Shown piece after piece: positions 23,363 to 35,023 of a stretch of 64,000 bases of DNA. The translations under genes were made by a program, and so were the position numbers. The DNA is from Tetragonia tetragonoides (taxonomy: Eukaryota; Streptophyta; Magnoliopsida; Caryophyllales; Aizoaceae). Where the stretch lies: contig CM076147.1 of the NCBI GenBank assembly GCA_038025085.1, forward strand, positions 31,780,766 through 31,844,765. The letters are read 5' to 3'. Below the pieces are notes generated by a model. The model was not told where the DNA came from. It saw nothing but the letters and a program-made list of their open reading frames with translations, and ran no database searches. Each line of letters begins with the position of its first letter. The stretch's first letter is position 1.

Positions 23363-23530
23363 GAAAATGTTTTATCTACTCAGTAGATGGCCAACCTATT
23401 TAGATATTGTATATATCTTTCTCTTTCTTTAATTGCTACTTTTGAAAATAAAGGAGAGAGATTGTCAAAATAGAGGAGAGAGATAGACAAAACAAAATTA
23501 TAGGTTGATAACTCAGTGGATAGATGTATC
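23363..23530. mobile_element. MITE with CAGTGGAT-type ends, copy 1
   Basis: The left end tctactcagtagatgg and the right end taactcagtggataga are inverted. The interior (aattgctacttttgaaaata, ggagagag) reappears in the opposite orientation at 41675-41836, which defines a two-copy family. The boundaries are approximate. Confidence 0.65.
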
Positions 23531-24300
23531 ATTCTCCTGATTGAAATAGTGTTATCAACCCCATTGCATCTCAATTAATCAACATAATTTAAAATGCAAA
23601 AAACTTATTCAATCCCATGTTTGATGACACTTGAAAGACAATAAGACACGCTATGGCTCCTTCCCTATTTGATTAATTAACTTCTATATTTAGAACAAAA
23701 TGCTTCGATTCTTTGAACTTGAAAAGATGATACTCTATGATATAAAATAGGTAGTATACATGTTGAAAACGTGTGACAAGATATGTATCTACTCAACAAA
23801 GTTTGGACATGAAAGTTACTACTCATATTGGATGTTTTAGTGGTAAAGTTGTACTACACACATTGTTATAAGATAGATACTTGTTTAAAACAGTCTTATT
23901 GTAACTTTTGATAGGACGAGCGAATGTATCTTTTTACTGAAATAAGGGACATGGCTCATAATAAGTGATCTCTACATTTCTAAATAGTGACCTTATTTTT
24001 CTATGATCGAGTTGGTCTTACACAAGACTTGCTCTTGTTATAAGATAAGCTAATGCACAATTTTCTTTTTCTTTGAGACACAACTATTATACAATTATAT
24101 AAAGTTAGAGAAAATTTTGCGTAACACCAACTCACAGAACAATGGGCTCACTATTTAGAAATGTAGGGGTCATTATTATAAGCAGTGACCCTTAGCTTAT
24201 TTTCACTATAAAGTGACTGTCGTCTTACAAAAAAGTTACGAAAAGACCGTTTTAAACAAGCTTTTATGATAAATTTATCAACCGGATACCCACCGATTCC
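23531..24300. other. Intergenic, no gene seen
   Basis: AT-rich sequence. Two stretches share agtgacc / cattttctaaatagtg-like blocks in opposite orientation (about 23960-24000 and 24150-24190), which suggests another decayed inverted-repeat element. Nothing coding was recognised. Confidence 0.5.
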
Positions 24301-25801
24301 TGTTAAGGGGAAGATTATTGAGAGGAAAGAGAATGTAGAGAGAGAAAGAGGGAGAAATCTTATTGATGTAATGTAAGAAGAAATGAATTGATTACTGTAC
24401 AAACTAACAGAATTTAGCTTATAAACACTGTGCACTAACTAACTCTCATGCTGACTTGGCACTAGTTTGTTATGACACTAACAAACTTTCACTAACTACT
24501 TTTGTATATTCCTACCCCTCCCCCCTCAAGTTACAGGGCGTAAGGACTCCTAACTTGTCAAGTAGGCAACAGTGTTGGTTTCCATTTAAACTCTTTGTGA
24601 AGACATCAGCAACCTGTTCTTGAGTGCGGACATGCTGTAAATTGACTAAACCTTCCTGCAACTTCTCTCGTACAAAATGACAGTCAAGCTCAATGTGCTT
24701 GGTTCTATCATGAAATACTGGATTCTTTGCTATGTAGATAGCAGCTTGGCTATCACATTTCAGGGGAAACAGGTAACAAGTTTGGAACTGTAATTTCAGC
24801 TAGCAGCCTAGTCAACCAAGCTAACTCAGCACATACCCTCCTCATGGATCTGTACTCTGCCTCATGAGAAGAAAGAGACACTGTGGGTTGTTTCTTGGAC
24901 TTCCAAAAAATTGGAGAACCTCCCAAAGTAATGAAATAATCACTCACTCCTGTGCTAGTCAAATAATCCAGCTTTCCAACCAAATTCTTGTATTGGCCTG
25001 TGTCAGAAAGAAGTGTGTCTTCTTCAATTCTAAGCCTAAGGTTGCATTCCAAAGGACCTACAACACCATTGTTAGCTGTAACTTAAAACTCTTTTAACAT
25101 ATCAACAACAAATTTTCTCTGTGCCATCACTAAACCATCCTTTTCCTGGTATACTTCCATACCTAGAAAGTAATTCAGGTGGTCAAGATCTTTAATCTTG
25201 AACCGAGAGTCCAGAAATGGTGCTGGTTTCCAAGGTTTTTGATGGCTCAAGCTATGGTGGATGGAGAAAGGCGATAATGATAGCCTTATCAGCAAAGAAC
25301 AAATTATCTTTCATTGATGGAACTCAGGTAAAACCTGCATCTGATTTTCCTCAAGTACAAATACAAAGGACGTGAAGAATCAATGTTTGCAGGAGCCATT
25401 TTGAAAGAAATCAGATGATTAAAACAGGAAATTGATTGATTTTGATGTAATCAATCGAATAGAAATCATAAAACCCTAATTGTGAGCTAGAGAAAATGAT
25501 GAATCAAATTAGATTCTCGAAAACGAAATGAACAATCTGTATTGAAAAGTAAACAGCAGATTAATCAGTGAATCAAGCTGATCAATCGAAATGAATTTTT
25601 TTTGAAGAACTAGGGTTTCATGATCGAGCACCATGGCTTTGATACCATGTTAGGCGGAAGATTATTGAGAGGAAAGAGAATGTAGAGAGAGAAAGAGGAC
25701 TAAATCTTATTGATGTAATGTAAGAAGTCCATTCACTGACTTGGCACTAGTTTGTTATGACACTAACAAACTTTCACTAACTACTTTCGTATATTCCTAC
25801 A
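24301..25801 (-). mobile_element. Truncated Ty1-copia retrotransposon
   Basis: Read on the minus strand, the 5' LTR is 25801-25648 (tgtaggaatata to ctaaca). It is followed directly by a primer-binding site, tggtatcaaagcc (25647-25635), complementary to initiator Met-tRNA. The 3' LTR is about 24521-24301. A purine-rich tract (about 24535-24522, gaggggggagggg on the minus strand) precedes it. The interior encodes only RT and RNase H fragments; gag, protease and integrase are missing. The 5' LTR also has an internal deletion relative to the 3' LTR. No target duplication is evident. Confidence 0.88.
24535..25295 (-). pseudogene. Copia RT C-terminus and RNase H, fragment
   Basis: The fragment FKIKDLDHLNYFLGMEVYQ (25295-25083) is the end of a copia RT. 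After a frame break, 25052-24753 carries SPIFWKSKKQPTVSLSSHEA, a copia RNase H hallmark, and ELAWLTRLL. The frame then shifts, and the remaining strand to 24535 holds the usual tail ([12 protein letters not shown]). This is a decayed relic with no expected activity. Confidence 0.88.
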
Positions 25802-26075
25802 GTTCATGGGTACCCAAGTCCACATTAAATCCAAATTTTATTATTTTTTAATCAAATAAATGTATGTTTTAATTATAAAAAACATCAATTATAATATTAC
25901 ACTAACAAATATTAGTTCCCGAGAATACCGCAAACATAAAATCAAATAATACAATCAAAATACTTAACATTGTAAATGAACACTTAATTTAACGTATACA
26001 ATCATTTAATTATCAATATTACAAATACAATCACTAAAACATTAAAATTACAAATACAATTTTTTAAACCACTAA
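25802..26075. other. Intergenic, no gene seen
   Basis: AT-rich spacer between the copia and gypsy elements. No feature is supported. Confidence 0.55.
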
Positions 26076-26257
26076 GGCCCTGTTCTTTTCGTCGTTTCCA
26101 TGCTGCATTCCGTTTCGTTCCGTTCCGCATTCTGTACTTCATTTTGTCTCGTATTTTTTTGAATTATCCGCGTCACGCCGTTTCGTTCCGTTCCAATCCA
26201 CTCTGTTCCGTTCCGTTCCTCACTGTCCCGCACCATTCCGTTGAAGAGAACAAGGCC
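26076..26257. mobile_element. 182-bp Tourist-like MITE with CCGTT array, copy 2
   Basis: The termini are ggccctgttcttttc and gagaacaaggcc, flanked by TAA (26073-26075 and 26258-26260). The interior contains cgttccgttccg-type units, as in copies 1 and 3. It sits 12 bp outside the putative gypsy target site. Confidence 0.82.
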
Positions 26258-26626
26258 TAAACTTACTAGAAAATCATCATTCTTTATTTCTAAAAAGGAA
26301 CGTACCTCATGAAGATTGACTTGAGTCTGGTTGAAGATATGAAGAACTAGGATGAAGATTAAGATGAAGATTAAAGCAAGGATTGGGAGATTCTCTCTCT
26401 AGAAGTTCTTTCCTAAAATTGGAAAGTGGACAAATGATTAGGAAAATGACGTTCTTAAGGCATTTATAACAAGGGCTCTTGAAGTCAACCCCTCCGTGTG
26501 ATCAGATTGGGCCAAAAAGGCCTGTAAAGCCCAATCTCAATGCATACTGTTCAAAGTCCATGGTTGGAACAGTAGGATCATCACGTGACAAGCACGAGGT
26601 CATTATAGAGGAACAGTGTATCAATA

Positions 26627-27173
26627 CTTGGGCTCTCCCAAGGGCTTATTTAGTCCCTAGGGGTCGCCTATTTCAATCAAAACAAGACTAGCCATCATAG
26701 AGACTTCATCCCCATACAGTTGGCTAATACTTGGGCTCTCCCAGGGACTTATTTAGTCCCTAGGGGTCGCCTATTTCAATCAAAATACGACTCGCCATCA
26801 TAGGGCTTCATCCCCATACAGTTGGCTAATACTTGGGCTCTCCTAGGGGCTTATTTAGTCCCTAGGGGTCGCCTATTTCAATCAAAATACGACTCGCCAT
26901 CATAGGGGCTTCATCCCCATACAGTTGGCTAATACTTGGGCTCTCCCAGGGGCTTATTTAGTCTCTAAGGGTCGCCTATTTCAATCAAAACAAGACTCGA
27001 CATCATGGGGGTTTCATCCCCATACAGTTGGCTAATACTTGGGCTCTCCCAGGGGCTTATTTAGTCCCTAGGGGTCGCCTATTTCAATCAAAATACGACT
27101 CGCCATCATAGGGGCTTCATCCCCATACAGTTGGCCAACACTTGGGCTCTCCCACGGGCTTATTTAGTCCCTA
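26627..27173 (+). repeat. 103-bp tandem repeat in the 5' LTR
   Basis: Units start with cttgggctctccc at 26627, 26730, 26832, 26935, 27038 and 27141 (spacing 102-103 bp). The sixth is cut short where the next array begins. The 3' LTR has only about two starts (39123 and 39226), so the array differs in copy number between the two LTRs. Confidence 0.92.
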
Positions 27174-27960
27174 GGTTGAGCACTCGCCCATCTCAGGCCA
27201 AAAGAGAACTCGCCCAACCATCAGCTCTCAAGGAGGTGCTTCCCCAGGTTGAGCACTCGTCCATCTCAGGCCAAAAGAGGACTCGCCCAACCATCAACCC
27301 TCAAGGAGGTGCTGTCCCAGGTTGAGCACTCGCCAATCTCAGGCCCAAAGAGAACTCGCCAAACCATCAGCTCTCAAGGAGGTGCTGTTCCAGGTTGAGC
27401 ACCCGCCCATCTCAAGGCAAAAGAAAACTCGCCCAACCATCAGCTCTCAAGGAGGTGCTGTCCCAGGTTGAGCACTCGTCCATCTCAAGCCAAGAGAGAA
27501 CTCGCCCAACCATCAGTTCTCAAGGAGGTGCTGTCCCAGGTTGAGCACTCGCCAATCTCAGGCCAAAAGAGAACTCGCCCAACCATCAGCTCTCAAGGAG
27601 GTGCTGTCCCAGGTTGAGCACTCGTCCATCTCAGGCTAAAAGAGAACTCGCCCAGTCATGAGCTCTCAAGGAGGTGCTGTCCCAGGTTGAGCACTCGCCC
27701 ATCTCAGACCAAAAGAGAACTCGCCCAACCATCAGCTCTCAGGGAGTGCTGTCACAGGTTGAGCACTCGCCCATATCAGGATAAAAGAGGACTCGTCCAT
27801 ATCAGGCCAAAGGGGACTCGCCCATTGCAAGCCAAAAGGGGACTCGCCCCTCCTTTAGCTCTCAGGACGTGCTGTCCCAGGTTGGGCACACGCCCATCTT
27901 AGGCCAAAAGGAGACTCGCCCATCTCAGGCCAAATGGGGATCGCCCGTCTCAGGCCAAAA
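27174..27960 (+). repeat. 73-bp tandem repeat in the 5' LTR
   Basis: ggttgagcac recurs at 27174, 27247, 27320, 27393, 27466, 27539, 27612, 27685 and 27757. A degenerate unit follows at 27880. Each unit carries actcgcccaaccatcagctc. Short open frames here come from the period, not from a gene. Confidence 0.93.
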
Positions 27961-28619
27961 AAGGACTCGCCCATGTCTGAGCGCCACCAAAAGCTGCAGA
28001 TATGTCACAAGGAGGTCTCCACGCATTCTTCTTTCAAATCATGCCAAACTCAAGATCTTCCTTTGACATAATTCGAGGGGCTAAATGTTGGGGCCCAAAA
28101 TATGTATTTTGACCAACCCTTGACCGCCACGTCATCAGAGGGGATACACAAATCAGACGGCCAATCGTAAGCCGGCACGTTGCATTCAAGGGGCTATAAT
28201 AGAGCCCCCTAAAATCCCGGGAATATTCCTTAGCGCGTCAGCATGATTGATCTGACCAGCCTGGCCCATGAATACTGTAAATGGCAGGCCCATTTACCGA
28301 GGCGCTGAGGTTTCCGCCTGATATCTGACAGGGTACGGAATTCCGTGCCCTAAAGCTGACGTCCTATAAATATATGGTCACTGTTCATTTCAGGTAAGAT
28401 TTAATTTCTCTCTCTAGCACTACTTCCAAAATATTCTCTTTGGACTTTCTCTCTCTTCCTGCAAATATCTGACTTGACCGTTGGAGGGGCCCCCTCCCGG
28501 GAAACCCCCCGGGGTAGTCACGTTTTCTCTTTTGCAGCTCACCCGTTTAGACCTTCGATTCAGGAGCTCCCTCACTTCGACACTTTTCCAGTCGACCCCT
28601 CAAAAAGAACCCCAAAACA

Positions 28620-28638
28620 TTGGCGCCGTCTGTGGGGA
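28620..28638 (+). promoter_or_regulatory. Gypsy primer-binding site
   Basis: ttggcgccgtctgtgggga follows immediately after the LTR end. Its position and tggcgcc start fit the tRNA primer site of this retrotransposon class. I cannot assign the tRNA with certainty. Confidence 0.75.
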
Positions 28639-28644
28639 GCCCTT

Positions 28645-30781
28645 TGTTAAATGGTCTACTCCACAAGATCCAAAGACTATATACTTTCTTCTCCCCTCAA
28701 CTCTCAACCTCTCGACCAGAACCAAATGCCGACCTTGGAAGAGGATTGGTTTCCGTGTAGAGGATGAGACCAGAAAGTCAGCACAATCTAGTGAGACTCC
28801 CCAATTCTCGAGAGGTCACTCGGGTCGACATTCGACTCGTCAAGTCCAGTTTGTCACAGAAAAGCACCTTGAGAAATCCATGCATACCATGCAGAAATCT
28901 ATGTTTAACATGCAGAAATCTATGATAGATCTCTTCCATAGAGAGATGAAAAAAGGGGCGAGGATGCTCGCTCAAGTGGCCGCGGCGACTCAACCCAGGC
29001 TTTATGCTGCCCCTCACCCCAACGCGTCATAGTTGACTCGCCAGAACCCTAATCAAGGCGGGCGCCAGGCAGGAAGTCGCCATATTCTAACAATTCCTGG
29101 TCGCCAGGACCCCTCTATGGCGGCTCGCCCAAACCCTGAAAAAGACACTCGCCAACTCTCAAAGCGTGAAGGCAAAAGGCCTATTGACCCACAGGTCGCC
29201 CAAAAGACCTATTCACGACTCGCCCACCCTGGGGGCCATTCCCAGGTAGACGCTCGTGTGTACTTGAACAACAAGAAGTTGCTCTACTCGCAGCAGAAAC
29301 ACCTGGCAAAATCGACTTCCACGCCTATCATGGCAAACAGCCAGCCTTCACTTCACCTCACCTCGGAGGCATCATCCATGTCTAAGTCTCAAGGTAAACA
29401 ACCCATCCCTATTTATTCAGATTTTGGGGAGGGTGATTTCGAGGGTAATGAATATGGGGCGGGCGAATATGACCGAGGCTACGGGGACGAATATTATGAT
29501 TATGGGGACAATGACGCTAACTATGACGGTTACGATCCGAACCCCCCAAAGGGCGACGGGACTGGCTGCAGTCGCCCTTTGAGCGATCGCCTTGGCCCTA
29601 GGAATGGTAACACTTCGGGTAGGCTCCCACTAATGCCTCTGCCATTCAGCGATGCCATTATGAATGCCCCCATGCCCCCAAAACCAAGAGTGCCTTCGAT
29701 GCCCTCTTACGCTGGAAAAACGGACCCAGACGATCACTTGGCTGTCTTTGAATCCAAAAGGATGTTACAAGCCGTAAGTGACACGGTCTGGTGTTGATAC
29801 TTCCAGTCGACCCTGACGGACGCAACTTTGAGGTGGCACAAAAACCTCACCCCAGCAAGCATCCATAACTTTGACGAGTTGGCCAAAGAATTCTCAGACA
29901 GATTTATGGCGCACAAACAGAAAAAGAAGTCGAGCGTCCATCTTCAAGGGATCGTTCAGGAAGAAAATGAAGATCTCAGGAGTTATCTTAAGTGGTTTAA
30001 TGACGAAGCGAGCCAGATCGCCCATCTTTCAGACGAAGCCTCCTATATCGCTTTTATGAATGGCTTGCAGGACGAGGACCTTAAATTCTCACTCGCCAAA
30101 AAAGCGAACAACTCCTTCGCCTACCTGATGCAGAAGGCAGACGCCTACCTCACAGCTACCGACTTGGTGGGTTTCAAGAGGCCGACAAAGAGAAAAGCCC
30201 ATGAGCGGGCGTTCATCATTGATGACAAGCCTAAAAACAAGAAGTCGCCCCAAGAGCGTGCGCCCGAAAGGAAGTTCCAAGGGCAGGAGCCCTCACCCTT
30301 CAAGACAGATATACGGATCATATTTATGGAGATCCAGGACCAAATGACCTTGCCAATACCTCCACCACTCACAACTCCCGAGCAATACAGAAACAAAGCA
30401 AAGTTTTGTGAGTACCACAAAGAGCATGGCCATTACACAAATACGTGTAGGTTCCTTTATCGAGTGCTGAGAGCATGGGCTAAAGAGGGCAAGCTGAACA
30501 AGTACCTTAAAGACGCAAAGGGCAAGACTGTGCATTCGGTTAAGCCCATCGACGAGGCGGAAGGTAGTGCTAGCACAAAATTTTGTGCAGTAATTTTGGG
30601 AGGCTTCGCCTCAGGAGGCCCGGCAGTGGCAGGAATAAAGACTTATGTGAGAAGCCTCAGACAAAACCTGATGGTGAAACCTCTCACCATGCCAGAAATG
30701 ACTTTTAAGGCACAATATAGGCAAGACCTACACCTACCCCATGACGACCCTTTGGCCGTCCAGATGAAGATAGGCGGTTGA
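28645..30781 (+). pseudogene. Gypsy gag, two in-frame stops
   Basis: One reading frame runs to 30781, interrupted by TAG at 29030-29032 and TGA at 29795-29797. The core gag domain is at about 29830-30170 (LRWHKNLTPASIHNFDELAK, then SYLKWFNDE). A zinc-binding-like motif, FCEYHKEHGHYTNTC, is near 30400. The N-terminal third is low complexity and includes an acidic Asp/Tyr/Gly-rich patch near 29430-29530. Gag forms the particle that packages element RNA. This copy cannot produce a full protein. Confidence 0.88.
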
Positions 30782-31376
30782 TTGTTCCCAAAATTCTGAT
30801 AGACACCGGTAGTTCTGCCGATGTGATCCACATCAATTGCTTACAAAAGTTAGCATGGGGCGAGGAAAGCATGTTCAGATACGCCTCCCCGGTGGTAGGC
30901 TTTGGCAGCCACAATGTGGAGCCGTTAGGCACTGTAAAACTAAAAGTCAGAGTGGGTGACAAGAAACTAAACAAGGTGAGAACTATTGATGTCGACTTCT
31001 TTGTCTTCGATGTTCCATTGGCCTACAACGCCCTTATTGGGCGACCAACCCTAAACAAGATTAAGGCGGTCATCGCCACCCATATGTTGATGCTCAAGTT
31101 CGAATGTGACGACGGGACTGTGGGTAAGTTATGCGGGAGTCAGGCAGAGGCGAGATAATGCTACTACACATCCCTTAAGCTCCAGCCTGCAGTAAGGGCG
31201 GATCTATTGGATATCCCCGACAACCCAGAGAGTAGCAAAGCCTCTCTCAAAGATCTACCAGCTGGCAAGAAAAGGAAGCTGGAGGAGCCAGAGCTGCCCA
31301 AAGAGCTGGGCCGAGCACTATGTCGATTGATGCTATAGAAGTCGATGCAAGGGTTGAGTTTGAGCATCACCCAGAA
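30778..31376 (+). pseudogene. Gypsy protease region
   Basis: ILIDTGSSADVI gives the aspartic protease active-site triad (D-T/S-G). The downstream ALIGRPTLNKIKA matches the second conserved protease block. The frame ends at a TAA (31156-31158), and the following linker continues to the hAT insertion at 31377. The family cleaves the Gag-Pol precursor. Decayed. Confidence 0.85.
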
Positions 31377-31926
31377 TAGAGGTGATCATTTGTGGGTTCG
31401 GGCTGGACACGGGCCGAGCCTTTGATGAAAAAAATGTCCAACGAGCCTAAAATTTGTTGTCCTTGTCCGCCCATCAGGGCTCAAAATTGTTGCCATGGCC
31501 CGCCCTATTAGCGGGTCGGGCTCGCCCATGGGCTAACGGGATTTTTTAAAATATTTTCCAATTAAATTTTAAAATTTTTTCTTTGTTTGCGATAAATAAT
31601 TTTACTATTAGTATGCAACCTAACTCCAAAATCAAGCGTAATACTCCACATAATCATGATTTTGATATTTTCTCATACAAAATAAGTCTTACCAACACAT
31701 AAACAAATAAAAAACCTCACAATTTTTTAAGTAAAAAATACTAAATGGGTCGGGTGGGCCCGCCCACGGGCCATTTTGTGTTGTCCTTGTCCGCCCATTT
31801 ATTTAAACAGGCTGGGCTAAGCCCGCCCATAAAATATTTTTTTTCCAAAAACCTTGTCCATACCCGCCCAAATTACGGGCTGGGAGGGCCGGGCTTTTCG
31901 GGTCGTCCCGTCCATGATCAGCTCTA
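31377..31926. mobile_element. 550-bp hAT-type element inserted in gypsy pol
   Basis: An exact 8-bp duplication, acccagaa, flanks it (31369-31376 and 31927-31934). The ends tagaggtgatcat and, in reverse complement, tagagctgatcat form the inverted repeat. The GC-rich ends (cgggccgggctt-like) flank an AT-rich core. It is non-coding and younger than the gypsy copy it interrupts. Confidence 0.9.
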
Positions 31927-31934
31927 ACCCAGAA

Positions 31935-34527
31935 CCAATGGAGGAAGTGACAGAACTCGCCCTAGATCCCGCCTGCCCAGAACGCACAGTAAGAGTTGGG
32001 GGGATGCTTGGTCAAGAAACCCAAAGCAAGATCCACCAACTCCTTGTTGAGTATCAAGACATATTTGCGTTCTCTGTGGGAGAAATGCCCGACATCGACC
32101 CAGAAGTAATCATCCACAAACTGAGTGTGGATCCCCAGATTAAACCGGTCAAACAAAAAAAGAGAAATCTGGGTCCTGAGAAAAACGCGGCGGTTCAAGA
32201 AGAAGTCAAGAAACTGTTAGAAGCAGGGTTCATCAGAGAGTGCCAATACCCGGAGTGGGTGGCTAATGTGGTAACGGTGAAGAAATCCGGCGGCTCCTGG
32301 CGTATGTGCGTCGACTTCACAGACTTGAACAAGGTGTGTCCTAAGCATAGCTTCCCCCTACCCAGGATCGAGGGACTGGTGGACTCGACTGCAGGCCACG
32401 CAGCCCTTAGCTTCCTTGATGCTTTTTCGGGGTTCCATCAGCTGGCTTCACCCTGATGACCAGGAGCACACAACACTTGTTACGGAAAGAGGCTTGTTCT
32501 GTTATACAGCAATGCCCTTCGGACTTAAAAACACTGGCGCCACCTACCAGTGCCTAGTAAGCAAGCTCTTTGCTGATCAGTTGGGAAGGAATATGGAGGC
32601 TTATGCTGATGATATGATAGTGAAGAGTGTAAGGGTTGCACATCACTTGGGCGACCTCAAAGAAACTTTTGAAACTTTGCGAAAGTTCAAGATGAAACTC
32701 AACCCAAAGAAATGTACTTTTGGGGTAGAGGCGGGTAAGTTCCTAGGCTATGTCATCAGCCAAAAGGGAATCGACGCTAACCCAGACAAAGTCCAAGCAG
32801 TGATCGACATGCAAGCTCCAAGAAACATCAAGGAAATACAGAAGCTCACAGGATGTGTCGCCGCTCTGAGACGATTTATGTCTAAATCGGCAGAGCGGTG
32901 CCTCCCCTTCTTTGACATACTCAAGAAAAAGGGCAAGTATGAGTGGACGTCCGAGGCTGGGTCAGCGTTCAACAACTTGAAACAATGCTTGGCTCAACTG
33001 CCGAGAATGGTGAGCCCCGCCCCAAAAGAAGTGTTGTACCTATACCTGTCAGTGGCAGAGAAGGCGATCAGTGCAGCCTTGATTGTGGAAAGAGAGGCAA
33101 TTCAGGTCCCAGTCTACTATGTTAGTCACGCCCTAGCAGGGGCTGAAACTCGATACCCTGAAATTGAGAAGTTCGGCCTCGCCCTCCTCATGGCTAGCAG
33201 AAAGCTAAAACCATACTTTGATTCGCATCAAGTTGTGGTACTCACAAACCAACCCCTGAAGAAGGTGCTGGAAAATCCAACCTTTTCTGGGTGAATGATC
33301 AAGTGGTCAGTTGAGTTGGGACCTTACAGCCTACAATTTGAACCTCGCCGTACCATCAAGGCACAGGCCCTTTCTGACTTCATTGTGGAATGTACTATTG
33401 GACCTGATAACAAGGAGGAACCGACTAAATTCTGGAGGCTCTACGTCGATGGCTCGGCCGCATCACATGGCAGCGGGGCTGGAATCATCATGATCAGCCC
33501 CGAGGGTAATAAGTACGAATATGCCATGAGATTCCTATTCCCAACCTCAAACAATGAAGCTGAATACGAGGCATTGGTGGCAGGAATGGAGATGTGTTCT
33601 GCTGCTGGGGCAAAATGCATAAAAGCCTTCACAAACTCCCAATTCGTTGTAGGGCACATCAATGGCGACTATGAGGCCAGAGAAGACACAATGCAAAGAT
33701 ACCTTGCCAAGGTCAAACAGGCGATAGAGAAGTATGATAATTTTGAAGTCAAGCATATCTCCAGATCTGAGAACCAAGAGGCTGATGCCCTGGCCAAGCT
33801 AGCCAGCTCATCACCAAACGATCACCCTAGATCCGTTTTTTGGGAGGTGCTCCCAAACAAAACCATCGAAGATAAACAAGTTGTGTGGGTCGACAGATCC
33901 GAGGGTTGGATGGACCCAATAATCCAGTACCTGAGACACGACATGTTGCCTGAAGACCAGGAAGAGGCTGAGAGGATCAAGAAAAAATCAAAATGGTTTG
34001 TTTACCACGAGGGATTACTGTACAAAAGAGGTACCACACAACCCCTACTGAGATGTCTCACTCCAGAAAGAGGAAAAGTCATCTTAAAGGAGATCCATGA
34101 GGGCGACACTAAGTGGGTAGAAGCAGAGTCGACCAAAAACATAATTGTGAAGGATGTAACCAAGTTTATCTGGAAAAACATCATCACACGATTTGGCGTT
34201 TCCAAGAACATGGTGTTTGACAACGGGAAACAGTTTGACACACCCAAGCTCACCGACTTTCTCACTAAGCATGGCGTCAAACCTCTATTTACGTTAGTTG
34301 CTCGCCCTCAGACAAATGGCCAAGCTGAAGCCGCCAATAAACAGATTTTAAACATCTTAAAAAAGAAGCTCGACGACGCCAAAGGCAAATGGGTCGACGA
34401 ACTACTGTGTGTATTATGGGCCATAAGGACCACAGAGAAAAGCGTCACTGGCGAGAGCCCATTCATGCTGGTGTATGGCTCAGATCTGTCATGCCAGTTG
34501 AGATTAAGGAGCCTACTTGGCGTATGA
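31935..34527 (+). pseudogene. Gypsy RT, RNase H and integrase
   Basis: The RT begins after the hAT insertion, with WRMCVDFTDLNKVCPKHSFP, and shifts frame near 32445. It resumes with MPFGLKNTGATYQ and the catalytic YADDMIV. A single TGA (33292-33294) precedes the RNase H (LYVDGSAASHGSGAG, ENQEADALAKLAS). The integrase zinc-finger region reaches EIHEGD, then jumps straight to TKWVEAE. The expected HHCC end and first catalytic Asp segment are missing, a deletion of roughly 100 residues. VFDNGKQF and ARPQTNGQAEAANK remain. This copy is non-autonomous. Confidence 0.9.
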
Positions 34528-34874
34528 TTGAATATGAAGAGGAAGAAAATGCACAAGCTATGGCAGAAGCATTGGACCTCCTACTTGAAGTAAGGGGCAA
34601 TGCGGTCTTGAAGCAGGCAATAGCCAAAGTTCAAATGGCCAGACAATATAACAGGCGTGTCAAAGCTCGTCCACTACAAGTAGGCGACATGGTTCTTCGA
34701 AAAATCGAGGTTGTTGGACAAGGGGCGATCCATGGAAAACTTACCGCCAATTGGGAAGGACCTTAAGTGGTCGTGGAAGAGGTAATGAAGGGTACTTATC
34801 GCCTATCCACTCTGGAGGGTGAACAACTACCAATATCTTGGAATGTCGACAATCTGAGGAAATGCTACATCTAG
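34490..34874 (+). pseudogene. Gypsy integrase C-terminal tail
   Basis: After a frameshift near 34500, the frame carries MPVEIKEPTWRM and RQYNRRVKARPLQVGDMVLR, the usual end of Tat-type integrases. A TAA follows ANWEGP, and the residual tail ends NVDNLRKCYI at 34874. Decayed. Confidence 0.82.
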
Positions 34875-35023
34875 GTGATAGTACTTAATAAAATTCCTTA
34901 GATTTACTGCTTTAATACTGTAAGTTCCAGGGGCGGCTTGTATGTAACTGCTCACTTTGTATTGCAAATCTCAATGGAAACTTACAACATTAAATAATAT
35001 TGTATTGTGTTACTTGTAATGCC

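Larger units (their letters stand above)
26274..28619 (+). repeat. Gypsy 5' LTR
   Basis: It shares long stretches with 38770-40695, including aagatatgaagaactaggat, the two tandem arrays, and the final block ending ccaaaaca just before the primer-binding site. A likely TATA box, ctataaatatatgg, lies at 28364-28377. The left edge is uncertain because the similarity becomes patchy before about 26298. Confidence 0.8.

Noticed and set aside
26627..27960. CRISPR-like array
   Set aside because: Units are contiguous and whole-unit identical, with no short repeats separated by unique spacers, and the context is a plant LTR.
27131..28066. Open frames in the gypsy LTR with repeated STRPSQAKRELAQPSA
   Set aside because: The 73-bp repeat lacks stops in some frames. 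It lies in an LTR and has no conserved domain.
28778..29017. Minus-strand frame opposite gag
   Set aside because: Shadow of the gag frame; no domain and no start context.
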